From NCBI GenBank assembly GCA_937975655.1, contig CALJTZ010000256.1, positions 1 to 8,281 of the forward strand: a stretch of 8,281 nt of DNA. The letters are read 5' to 3'. Below are positions 1 to 7,500 of this stretch, piece after piece (position 1 is the first letter of the stretch; each line of letters begins with the position of its first letter). The stretch comes from an uncultured Synechococcus sp. (GTDB lineage Bacteria; Cyanobacteriota; Cyanobacteriia; PCC-6307; Cyanobiaceae). Position numbers and translations under genes: made by a program. Below the pieces are notes generated by a model. That model saw only the letters and a program-made list of their open reading frames with translations, had not been told where the DNA came from and searched no databases.

Positions 1-1
1 C

Positions 2-562
2 CTGCCGTACCCCATCAACACAGGCACCAGCAACATGGCGGTGGTCGGCCGGTTCTACGCCGGCAACTCCTTGGCCCACGGCCAGGTCGTTCAGATCCTG
101 TCGTCGACCGCTGCTGGTGGCGCTGGTGGCAACGGCACCCTCACGGTCCGTGGCAACCTGACTGGCGCCAAGTTTTACGTGGGCGAGCTGTACGACATGT
201 TGTACGAGTTCAGCACTCAGTACCTGAAGGAGCAGCCCCCTGGTGGTGGCATGGCTGTGATTGCAGGGCCCAAACTCCAACTCCGCACCTGGACCATGCT
301 GTTCGACAAGACGTCGTCGTTCAGCATCAAGGTCACCCCCCGTGGCCGGGACACCATGACGTACCTGTACACCGGGCTCGAGGTTGGGGACGCGGAGATC
401 AGCCTGGGTGAGCTGGCTGTGCGGACTTCTAAGTTCCGGGTGCCGGTGATGGCCCAGAACATCGAGGCCAAGATTGAGGTGGTGAGCTCCAGCCCCCTGC
501 CCTGTCGGCTCCAGTCCGCAGAGTGGGAAGGTTATTACCACACCCGAGCTGCACGCCTGTGA
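2..562 (+). CDS. Tail tubular protein B (T7 gp12-like), C-terminal part
   Basis: This is the 3' end of a tail tube/nozzle protein. In T7-like phages, gp12 forms the hexameric nozzle at the tip of the short tail, through which internal proteins and DNA leave the particle. The frame is open from base 2, so the ATG at 35 is internal and the true start lies upstream of the window. The best sign is the C-terminus: a run reading PVMAQNIEAKIEVVSSSPLP, then a serine-alanine-glutamate-tryptophan-glutamate-glycine-tyrosine stretch and a basic tail. This closely resembles the conserved end of the gp12 family, where an SAEWEGY-type motif sits just before the stop. A glycine-rich loop lies near the start of the visible part (AAGGAGGNG). 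The TGA stop (560-562) overlaps the next gene's GTG, which suggests translational coupling. Identity comes from motif recall and synteny with the downstream gp13-gp16-like genes. Confidence 0.88.
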   Translation: MPYPINTGTSNMAVVGRFYAGNSLAHGQVVQILSSTAAGGAGGNGTLTVRGNLTGAKFYVGELYDMLYEFSTQYLKEQPPGGGMAVIAGPKLQLRTWTMLFDKTSSFSIKVTPRGRDTMTYLYTGLEVGDAEISLGELAVRTSKFRVPVMAQNIEAKIEVVSSSPLPCRLQSAEWEGYYHTRAARL

Positions 563-1026
563 CGTCCGCCTACACCCGGCCCACCAGGGTCGCTGACATC
601 CCTTACGTGGCGGAGTTCATGCGGGAGGAGGACGTTGCGGAAGTACGTGCGTACTCAGGTCACACGCCCCAGGAATCCCTGCTCCACAGCTTCTTCACCG
701 GTGACCCCTGCATGACCATGATCGGCAGGGACGGCAGGCCCATGGGCATGTGGGGCGTCGTGCCACAAGACAAGGGCCTGGGCACCATCTGGATGCTGTG
801 CACCGACGACCTGGTCCGTGATCGATTGAACTCCATGCGGTTTCTCAGGGAGGCCAGGACTCACCTCGATCGAGTCCAACTCCGGTATCGGGTCCTTTTC
901 AATCTTGCGGATGCCCGTAACGTGGTACATATCAAATGGTTGCGGTGGATGGGGTTTACCTTCGTCTCGTCGCATCCCAATTTCGGAACAGAAGGTCGGC
1001 TGTTCCATGAGTTCGTGAGGATCTAG
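559..1026 (+). CDS. T7 gp13-like protein (GNAT-like fold), about 155 aa
   Basis: This small protein lies between tail tubular protein B and the internal core genes, the position of T7 gene 13, whose product is needed for particle assembly or infectivity. The layout suits that family: an N-terminal YTRPTRVADIPYVAEFMR segment (a 'read the state, act on the residue' opening as in GNAT-like proteins), a central strand pair around MTMIGRDGRPMGMWGV, a tryptophan-rich strand (GTIWMLCTDD), and a late HIKWLRWMGFTF segment matching the family's 'H-I-x-x-L-x-x-x-G-x-x-F' pattern. The fold resembles an acetyltransferase, but no acetyl-CoA loop is clear, so catalysis is not claimed. I chose GTG 559 because it overlaps the upstream stop (GTGA) and gives an N-terminus like the family's. 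An in-frame ATG at 523 would add 12 residues inside the upstream gene with no visible ribosome binding site. Confidence 0.8.
   Translation: MTSAYTRPTRVADIPYVAEFMREEDVAEVRAYSGHTPQESLLHSFFTGDPCMTMIGRDGRPMGMWGVVPQDKGLGTIWMLCTDDLVRDRLNSMRFLREARTHLDRVQLRYRVLFNLADARNVVHIKWLRWMGFTFVSSHPNFGTEGRLFHEFVRI
1017..1021 (+). promoter_or_regulatory. Ribosome binding site for the gp14-like gene
   Basis: GAGGA lies 9 bases before ATG 1031, at the end of the preceding gene, and is a good Shine-Dalgarno match. It supports the chosen start. Confidence 0.6.
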
Positions 1027-1030
1027 GACC

Positions 1031-1729
1031 ATGTGCGGACCCATCACCCCAGCGATCGCCGTTGCCATCGGCACAGCCGTCGTCTCCACTGGCCTTGGCA
1101 TCGGCCAGTCGGTCATGGCGTACCAGCAGCAAGAGCAAGCTGCTGCGTTCTCTAACGCCCAGGCCCAGCAGAGTTACCAGTTCCAGCTGCAGCAATCAAA
1201 CTCCGCTCGGATGTTTGAGAACCTGAAGAAAGACCAGCAAGAAGAGATGATGCGGATCAACCGACTGATGGCAGACAACGCTTACGCCAACGACGTCGCA
1301 GCACTGAACGCCAGGTTGACCCAGGAATTTGCGGCCGCCAGCCAGGAGCAGCAGAAGGGCGCGATTGCGGGAGCCAAGGCCCGGGGAGAGGTCGTTGCAT
1401 CTGGCCGCCTGGGCAACACAGTGGACAACCTGGTCGCCGACTTCTATCGACAGCAAGCGCAGTTTGATTACAGCACCAGCCAGAACCTGGCGTTTGCTGG
1501 CACGCAGACCCAGCTGCAGAAGCAAGGGGCCGCGGCCCAACGTGCATCCCGGATCGGCAGTCAGCAGCCGTACATCATGCAGCCGGTGCTGGATCCCCTG
1601 GAGCCCATACGTCAATCAGGGCCAGGGGCCGGAGGTGCGATCCTCGGATCCCTGGGTGCTGTCGTCAGTGGCGTTGGCACAGGATTCAGCACGTACAAAA
1701 ACGCTCCAGAATCCTGGAAAAAGGGATAA
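1031..1729 (+). CDS. Internal virion protein B (T7 gp14-like), 232 aa
   Basis: This is the homologue of T7 gp14, an internal core protein that is ejected first and inserts in the outer membrane as part of the DNA channel. The sequence starts MCGPITPAIAVAIGTAVVS, a Met-Cys start followed by a hydrophobic stretch (about residues 5-30), as in T7 gp14. A long alanine- and glutamine-rich helical region follows (about 30-185; EQAAAFSNAQAQQSYQFQLQ and onward), with the family-like middle segment GEVVASGRLGNTVDNLVADF and an MQPVLDPLEPI motif that parallels the MVLDPL segment of T7 gp14. The C-terminus is a second glycine-rich hydrophobic patch (AGGAILGSLGAVVSGVGTGF). Its length is close to T7 gp14 (about 196 aa). 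It starts 4 bases after the gp13-like stop and ends 3 bases before the next ATG, so the genes are probably co-translated. Identification is strong from motif plus position. Confidence 0.88.
   Translation: MCGPITPAIAVAIGTAVVSTGLGIGQSVMAYQQQEQAAAFSNAQAQQSYQFQLQQSNSARMFENLKKDQQEEMMRINRLMADNAYANDVAALNARLTQEFAAASQEQQKGAIAGAKARGEVVASGRLGNTVDNLVADFYRQQAQFDYSTSQNLAFAGTQTQLQKQGAAAQRASRIGSQQPYIMQPVLDPLEPIRQSGPGAGGAILGSLGAVVSGVGTGFSTYKNAPESWKKG
1721..1726 (+). promoter_or_regulatory. Ribosome binding site for the gp15-like gene
   Basis: AAGGGA, within the last codons of the gp14-like gene, is 6 bases before ATG 1733. It is a partial Shine-Dalgarno match that fits tight coupling of the two genes. Confidence 0.5.
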
Positions 1730-1732
1730 CCC

Positions 1733-4489
1733 ATGGCACGTCTCTCCACCGGTCAGGCCTACGGCGAGTCCACCCGGGTCTCAGCAGCCCGACTCCTCGG
1801 CGGCATCCCGACCGATGCGTCAGGCGGTGCCATAGCCCAAGGCTCCATCAACGCACCAGCGCTGCAGCCATCTGCGTCGCCGGTCAACACCTTTCAACAG
1901 GTGGGCGCGCCAACGCTCGGCGGAGCTCCCCAGCTCTTCGCGCCACCCAGGTTGCCGGAGCCTGGCCAAGACCTGGCAAACCTGGCCCGAAGCCTGGGCA
2001 GTTTCAGTTCCAGCCTCCAAGGATTTAGCGATGCGTTCCTTGCCGGGAAGCGGGACCAGGAAAAGAAACGGGAAGCCGAGTCAGCTGCCTTTGTTGGCCA
2101 GACCAGCCAGTACGGCCCAGCCCGTGGCATTGCTGACCTGGCCGCCAATCTTGAGAAATCAGCGGCCCTTGGCAATACCGACGCAGCACGGATGCTGCAG
2201 ATCGTCCGAGAGAAACAGAACTCATCGGTTGGCCGCTACTTCCTTGAGCGGTCTCTCGAGCAAAACGCGATCTCAGGTGCAGCCTTGTCGTTGTCCGACA
2301 AGTTGGCGGCCACAAGCACGATCACTGTGGATGGGAAGCAGGTTGACCTGAACTCCCTGTCGTCCACTGATCCCCGGTACATCGCCGAAAGAGAGCGGCT
2401 CCTGTTCGGTGGCGCACAGATGTCGCCACAGGGCTACGCCAAGAACCAGCAGCTGATCCTTCAGGCCCAGCTCCAGGCCGACGAGGCCCAGCGCAAGCGC
2501 TACAACACAGCCCAGGGCGCCAAGGTCGCTGGTCAGATCTCTGTCGACCAAAGGGCCAGTGCCCAGCAATACGTCAGCATCTACAAGACCGGAGCGGCAG
2601 AGGCTGCCACCGCGTCTGCGATCACCAGCCTCCAGAGCGGTCTCGACAAGATCAAGTTGCTGCCGTTGTCGCAGGAACAACAGACAGATCAGATCAACAA
2701 GTACGCAGAGCGCTGGGCCTCAGAGGTGGTTGTGGCCGTCAAGCAGGCTGGTGGTTCCATCTCGGACATGCGGGCCATGCTGGAGCCCTTGCGTTACGTG
2801 ATGACTGGGCCCATTGAGGAGCGCAGAAAGAAAGACGGCACCCGTAACGACGCGTTGTTGTTGTACAACACCCTTGGGGGTGAGGCTTACTTCGACCAGG
2901 TGGTGTCTAAAGCGAACGCCAGCCAGATTCAAGACAACACCCAGCGGGCCCAAATGGCTGGCATTGCTGAGCAGCAGGCCTACGACACCAGGCTGAACGC
3001 AGCGCTGCCTGAGGGGCGTCGCTCCAACCCGGCTGCGATCAAAAGCTTTCTCCAGACCGAACGAGAGCGTGCAGCCATGGAGCCCGATGGGATTCTGCGG
3101 GCTGCCAAGTTCTCACAGCTGGATGCGTCCGAGCGCCAACTGACTGAGACCTACATCAAACCAGTCCAGGAGCAGCGGGCCCTGTACTACGCCCAGCAAC
3201 TGGCGAGGACCGGTACCGACGAGGCCGCACGCAACAGGGTCGCAGCCCAGCTGCAAGCTGATCTTGCTGCAGGCGTCGTCACCAGCGCAACTGCCACCAG
3301 CATTCAAACGACGCTGTCGGCGCAGGGTTCCAAGGAGGTAAAAACCTACGACAAGGACATCAACAAGCGCATCGACACGTTGACCAAGGAATGGGAGGCG
3401 TACAGCGGCAGCCCCAATTCCTACGGTGGCTCCACTATTGCTGGGTATGAGTCGACGGCCCTGTACAAGGCACGGGACGAGGCACGTCGCAAGTCTCAAG
3501 ACACCGTGTACCAGGCCATCAAGGAAGGCCGGGATCCGATGGAGGCCCTGAACAAGCTGTGGACCAACAGCAACTTTGGGCTCCGGCGTCGCGAAGAGGT
3601 GGGTGGCACCCAGGCCCCCATGTACACCAACGGCGCCCAGTTGATCCAGAAGAACACAGGCAACTGGGCTCGCAGCACCATTGATTCCCGGTCCGCCAAC
3701 CAGTTGAGGGGCCAGGCCAAGGTCCGCCCGCTGTACAACGCCGAAGCTTTTGCGACCGACGTCGATGCTTTCCTGAACGGGGCCCCCAGCCAAAACTTCC
3801 GGACGTTGATGAAAACATTGACGACGGGGTCTGGTGGTCAAAAGCCATCCGAAGTGATCCTGAATCAATTCAGGCTCCAGGGCATTGAGGTGCCAGAAGA
3901 TCAACGCCAGCGGATCCAGTCCCTGGACGGCCAAAAGATCTCAGCAGCACCGACCCGTCGTCGTCAAAGTCCCCAGCAAAACGGTGCCCTGGCTGGCATC
4001 CAGATTGCTGGCAGGGCCCTAGGCGAAGCTTTGGCCCCACCGGCTCAAGCTCAGACCGCGCCACCACCGGTCAACATGGCCATGTTCTACGCCAGTCCCA
4101 AGGCACCAGCGGCCAAGCCAACGGCCACTCCACAGAACAGAGTCGATGGGTACCTGAAGCGCTTGTCGTACATCGAAACCAGGCTTCGCAACATTTCTAA
4201 CTCGGAAGGGTCGCCGGCTCGCGGCTATTTCCAGGCGTTCCCAGCGTTCTCGTCTGAGGCGATCTCCGCATCCGGTGGCATCGATCCACGAGACAGTGAT
4301 TACAACAAGGCGTCCAAGGCAACAGCAGCTTGGATTCGTACGTACAACAAGCCAGCATGGGCGGCCATCAGGGCTGGTCGTTACGACGAGGCTGATCGGC
4401 TTCTGCGTAATACCTGGCCGTCCTTGCCGGGCGGTGATCAAGCCCAGGCTTCGGCCGTTCAAAAGGCAGCACGCAAATATCTTCGCTGA
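1733..4489 (+). CDS. Internal virion protein C (T7 gp15-like) with C-terminal lysozyme-like domain, 918 aa
   Basis: By position this is the second core protein of the ejection apparatus; T7 gp15 forms the periplasmic part of the DNA channel with gp16. The N-terminal 100 residues are low-complexity and rich in Ala, Pro, Ser and Gly. A charged helix (about 98-118, AGKRDQEKKREAESAAF) and a long, mostly helical Gln/Ala-rich body follow, up to about residue 760. A Pro/Ala linker (about 765-800, ending near APAAKPTATPQNR) leads to a compact C-terminal domain of about 115 residues with SYIETRLRN, GYFQAFPAF and NTWPSLPGG motifs. These look like a lysozyme/transglycosylase fold: a glutamate in an I-E-T context (E815), a GYFQ motif (831-834) like the G-x-[MF]-Q of lytic transglycosylases, and a closing W-x-SLPG motif (W895) like that of lambda-type endolysins. 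The protein is longer than T7 gp15 (747 aa), mainly because of this domain. The body was not recognised by motif; its assignment rests on synteny. Confidence 0.8.
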   Translation: MARLSTGQAYGESTRVSAARLLGGIPTDASGGAIAQGSINAPALQPSASPVNTFQQVGAPTLGGAPQLFAPPRLPEPGQDLANLARSLGSFSSSLQGFSDAFLAGKRDQEKKREAESAAFVGQTSQYGPARGIADLAANLEKSAALGNTDAARMLQIVREKQNSSVGRYFLERSLEQNAISGAALSLSDKLAATSTITVDGKQVDLNSLSSTDPRYIAERERLLFGGAQMSPQGYAKNQQLILQAQLQADEAQRKRYNTAQGAKVAGQISVDQRASAQQYVSIYKTGAAEAATASAITSLQSGLDKIKLLPLSQEQQTDQINKYAERWASEVVVAVKQAGGSISDMRAMLEPLRYVMTGPIEERRKKDGTRNDALLLYNTLGGEAYFDQVVSKANASQIQDNTQRAQMAGIAEQQAYDTRLNAALPEGRRSNPAAIKSFLQTERERAAMEPDGILRAAKFSQLDASERQLTETYIKPVQEQRALYYAQQLARTGTDEAARNRVAAQLQADLAAGVVTSATATSIQTTLSAQGSKEVKTYDKDINKRIDTLTKEWEAYSGSPNSYGGSTIAGYESTALYKARDEARRKSQDTVYQAIKEGRDPMEALNKLWTNSNFGLRRREEVGGTQAPMYTNGAQLIQKNTGNWARSTIDSRSANQLRGQAKVRPLYNAEAFATDVDAFLNGAPSQNFRTLMKTLTTGSGGQKPSEVILNQFRLQGIEVPEDQRQRIQSLDGQKISAAPTRRRQSPQQNGALAGIQIAGRALGEALAPPAQAQTAPPPVNMAMFYASPKAPAAKPTATPQNRVDGYLKRLSYIETRLRNISNSEGSPARGYFQAFPAFSSEAISASGGIDPRDSDYNKASKATAAWIRTYNKPAWAAIRAGRYDEADRLLRNTWPSLPGGDQAQASAVQKAARKYLR
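4142..4486 (+). other. Lysozyme/lytic transglycosylase-like domain (residues about 804-918 of the gp15-like protein)
   Basis: The domain is expected to cut the glycan strands of peptidoglycan so the ejection channel can pass the cell wall. Seen in the sequence: a candidate catalytic glutamate, E815, in SYIETRLRN; a substrate-cleft motif GYFQ at 831-834; a helix-rich middle with DPRDSDYNKASKATAAWI; and RLLRNTWPSLPGG at the end, whose W-x-SLPG matches the lambda endolysin R pattern. The combination is convincing for the fold, but not for the precise family. The activity is inferred. Confidence 0.62.
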
Positions 4490-4543
4490 ACACTTGGCTC
4501 TATGACGTCAACAGTCCAAACTGATCCCATCGCTAACTGACCG
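4490..4543. other. 54-base gap between the gp15-like and gp16-like genes
   Basis: This is the only clear intergenic space in the window. I see no stem-loop terminator and no clear Shine-Dalgarno motif before ATG 4544. A 12-codon mini-frame (4502-4540, MTSTVQTDPIAN) lies in the same reading frame as the downstream gene and ends in TGA 3 bases before its ATG. It also contains the 8-base palindrome TGACGTCA (4503-4510), which may be chance. Confidence 0.5.
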
Positions 4544-7500
4544 ATGCCCATCCAAACCATCCGTGACCCCAAGACCGGGGAGGAGCGTCGGGTTTACGTG
4601 TCGTCAGGTGGCATGGGGACAGGGGCTGCGCCGAAGCCCAGGCCGCAACCGTCCGGCGGTGGGTTCATGGGCGCCCTCAACGACTTCAACCCTGCGAAAC
4701 AACTGACGGCCCTGGGCACCGGCGTGTCCACGTTCATGCAAACAGGGGACCTGAACAAAAGCATCGCCGCTGCGTCGAAAGAAGCTGCACCGACGACGGG
4801 TCTGGGGTCATCGGTCAACAGGGCCCTGGTGGCTGGTGGCCAACGGGCAGCAGATGCAGCGCGGTACGAGATCGATCGCGCCCGGCTGGAACGGGAAGCA
4901 CTGACGTCCGGGCGAGCGGTCAGCGTCCAACCTGGTGGCCCCAAGGCCAAGATGCCCGGGGAGGCGCTGAACATCAATTTCGATGTGCCGTCGACGGGGC
5001 CTGGTGCCCCCAAAGCCCAGAACGTCCGGCTCCCAGGCTGGGCCAATTACGACGACCTGCGTGTCGAACCCAAGAACCCAGTCGAGGACGTCGCCGCCAG
5101 CATCGTGGCGTTTGTGCCGTACTTCGCTGTGGCCCGACAGGCGACAGGCCCGGCCCAGGCTCTGGTCACTGGGTTGCCTGGTGTGTCCAGGGTGGCCACT
5201 GGTTTCGAGGCTGCGACCACAGGCCTGAAGGCTGCTGGTGGTGCCAAGAAAGTTGCCGGCGTCTTTGCTCAAGAGGCCGTGTCCGGTGCAGTGCCCAGTG
5301 CTGTTGCCACTTACTTCGGTCAAAAGCCCACTGATAAAACACTTAGCGACAATCTGTACGACACGGTCAAAGGCACACCCTTTGAAGCCGTCGTGGCCAA
5401 AGGTTTGCTGGCCGATCCGAACGACACGGTCGAGCAGGCCCGCATCAAGCAATCGATCAACGACCTGGTGTGGTCGGTGCCGTTGGGCGGGACTTTGGGC
5501 ACAGGGTTTCATGGTCTTGGTGCCATGGCTGGCGCCACGAAGCGGGCGTTTTCTGATGTCATCCAAAACGTAATCAGGGTCGGCCAGGCTGACGCAGCTG
5601 TGAAGAATGCAGCTGAGGCCCCGCCAGCTGCCGCTGCAGAGCCGAGTGTCCCAAGTGCGGGAACTCCAGCGCCCAGGGTGGTGTCCGGCAAGCCAACCTT
5701 CTCGTCCCAGGTGTACCAGGGCATGCGTCGTCAGCCCATGTGGGAAAGGACGGGCGTTGAGATCCAAGGGCGCTTGGAGCCCCAGGCCCCACAAACACTG
5801 CCGGCTGAGTCGTACGTCAACCGCCTGAACTACAGCGACGTCAGGCCTGATGCTGGTCCGCTCAATGCCAGCGGCAAACGGTACGCAGACGCCTTGGCTG
5901 GCCAAGATCAGATTGCAATCGAGGCGACGTCGCAGAAACTGCGGGCCTCGTTCAACAACGCAGCTGCAAAGCTTGGCATCGAGCTTGGCCCCAATGCTGC
6001 GAGCCAGTCGTGGTCGATGTGGGACATCGGCAAGCAGCTGTACATGGATGCGAATCCAGCCAAGAGCAACAAGCCGTACGTGCTTGGCAACCCGCTGACC
6101 AACATCCAGGTCCAAGCCGACATTGTCGACCGGGCCCTTGGGTACGAAATGACCAAGGGGGTCGACGTTGAAGGCAAGCGCCTGAAGTCTTGGCAGCTCA
6201 CGGAAATGGGTCGCAAGGCTCGTGAGGACGCTGGCATTGAGCTTGGCCTGGTGCCGGACCCTGGCGCCGAACGCACCATCCCAGCACCTGCGGCACCAAT
6301 CAGCCCAGAAGCTGCAGTAATCGCGCTGCAGAACGCACAAGCCGAGCTGGTGACTAGTACACAGCGACTGCAGTCCGAAGCTGCCAAGGAGGTAGTGACT
6401 GCACCTGAGGTTGCTGTCGTGCCCCAGGGCCAGCTGCCCGGCATGAACCAGCCGGCCTACAGCCAGGTCGCAACTGTCGACACCAGCTCTGTCGCCTATG
6501 CCCCCAAGACGTTCCAGTACAAGGCCGAGGGACAGACAGCCACCGGTCGCAGTGGATCGCTTGCTGAAGAGAACGTTTACGACCCCCGGTACGGCGGTGT
6601 CATCAGCGTCTGGAAGGACACCCAGGGTGAGCTAGGCACACCTGGCCAGGTTTATGTGGTCAATGGCCACAACCGCCTGGAGTTGGCCAACCGCTCCGGG
6701 TTCCCTGTCATCAACGTCCAGTACATCGACGCACCGACAGCAGCTGATGCCCGGATGACCGGGGCCCTGCAGAACATCAAGGACGACAAGGGCACAGCAA
6801 TCGACGCTGCCAAGATCTTCCGGGACACCGGCATGTCCGTTGAGGACCTGCGTCTCCAGAACGTGAACCTGAACGGCAAGCTGGCGTCCGAAGGCGTGGC
6901 CCTCAGCCGCCTTCCTCAGTGGCTCTTCGATAAGACTGCCGTCGGTGACCTGCCCACCGCCAAGGCCGTGGCCCTTGGATCTGCCAGTGGTGTCGATGAC
7001 GCAATCATCAGCGACGTCGCGAAGCAAGCGATTGCTGGCAAGTGGTCGGCCGAAAAGATTGTCCAAGCCATGCAGGAGGCCAAGTTTGCAGGCACCAGCG
7101 CCGGAGGCGACGGTGGCGTGTTGCCTGGGTTTGAGGAGATGTTCAAGACCACCAACGTGGTCGACCTGATCGACATCAGGACCGCTGCGTACCGGCAGTT
7201 GTCTGTTGAGATGCGGGCCCTGGCTGCTGCGTCTCAGGCCAAGAACACCAGCTACCTCGAGGCCGCCGGCAACGCCATCAACGTCGAAGGCAGTCAAGCC
7301 GCACGCAAGATGGCAGCCGAGGCCGTCGCCGTGTTCAACCGGGTCACCGCGTACGAGGGTCCGGTCCGCACGATCCTGAATGAGCTTGCGGCCCAGATGC
7401 CAGCCGGCAAAGGCCGGGACAAGGCAGCAACCAACTTGGTGCAATTCAATCTGCAGCGGTTGCGGGACGCCATCTCCGAGGAGATGAATGGTCCCCGCTT

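Noticed and set aside
1329..1835. A 168-codon plus-strand frame overlapping the gp14-like and gp15-like genes
   Set aside because: It is an out-of-frame shadow, Arg/Ser/Pro-rich, that would span two well-supported genes.
3113..3934. A 273-codon minus-strand frame
   Set aside because: It is antisense to the body of the gp15-like gene and has shadow-like composition.
4503..4510. TGACGTCA palindrome as an operator
   Set aside because: A single 8-base palindrome with no second copy or promoter next to it is likely chance.
4808..6340. A 510-codon open frame on the minus strand
   Set aside because: It lies wholly antisense to the giant gene. Its product is rich in Cys, His, Arg and Trp with no recognisable motif, as expected for the shadow of a GC-rich coding strand, while the plus frame contains recognisable domains.
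6632..7444. A 270-codon minus-strand frame
   Set aside because: It is antisense to the ParB-like module, whose plus-strand motifs are clear; no motif or ribosome binding site supports the minus frame.
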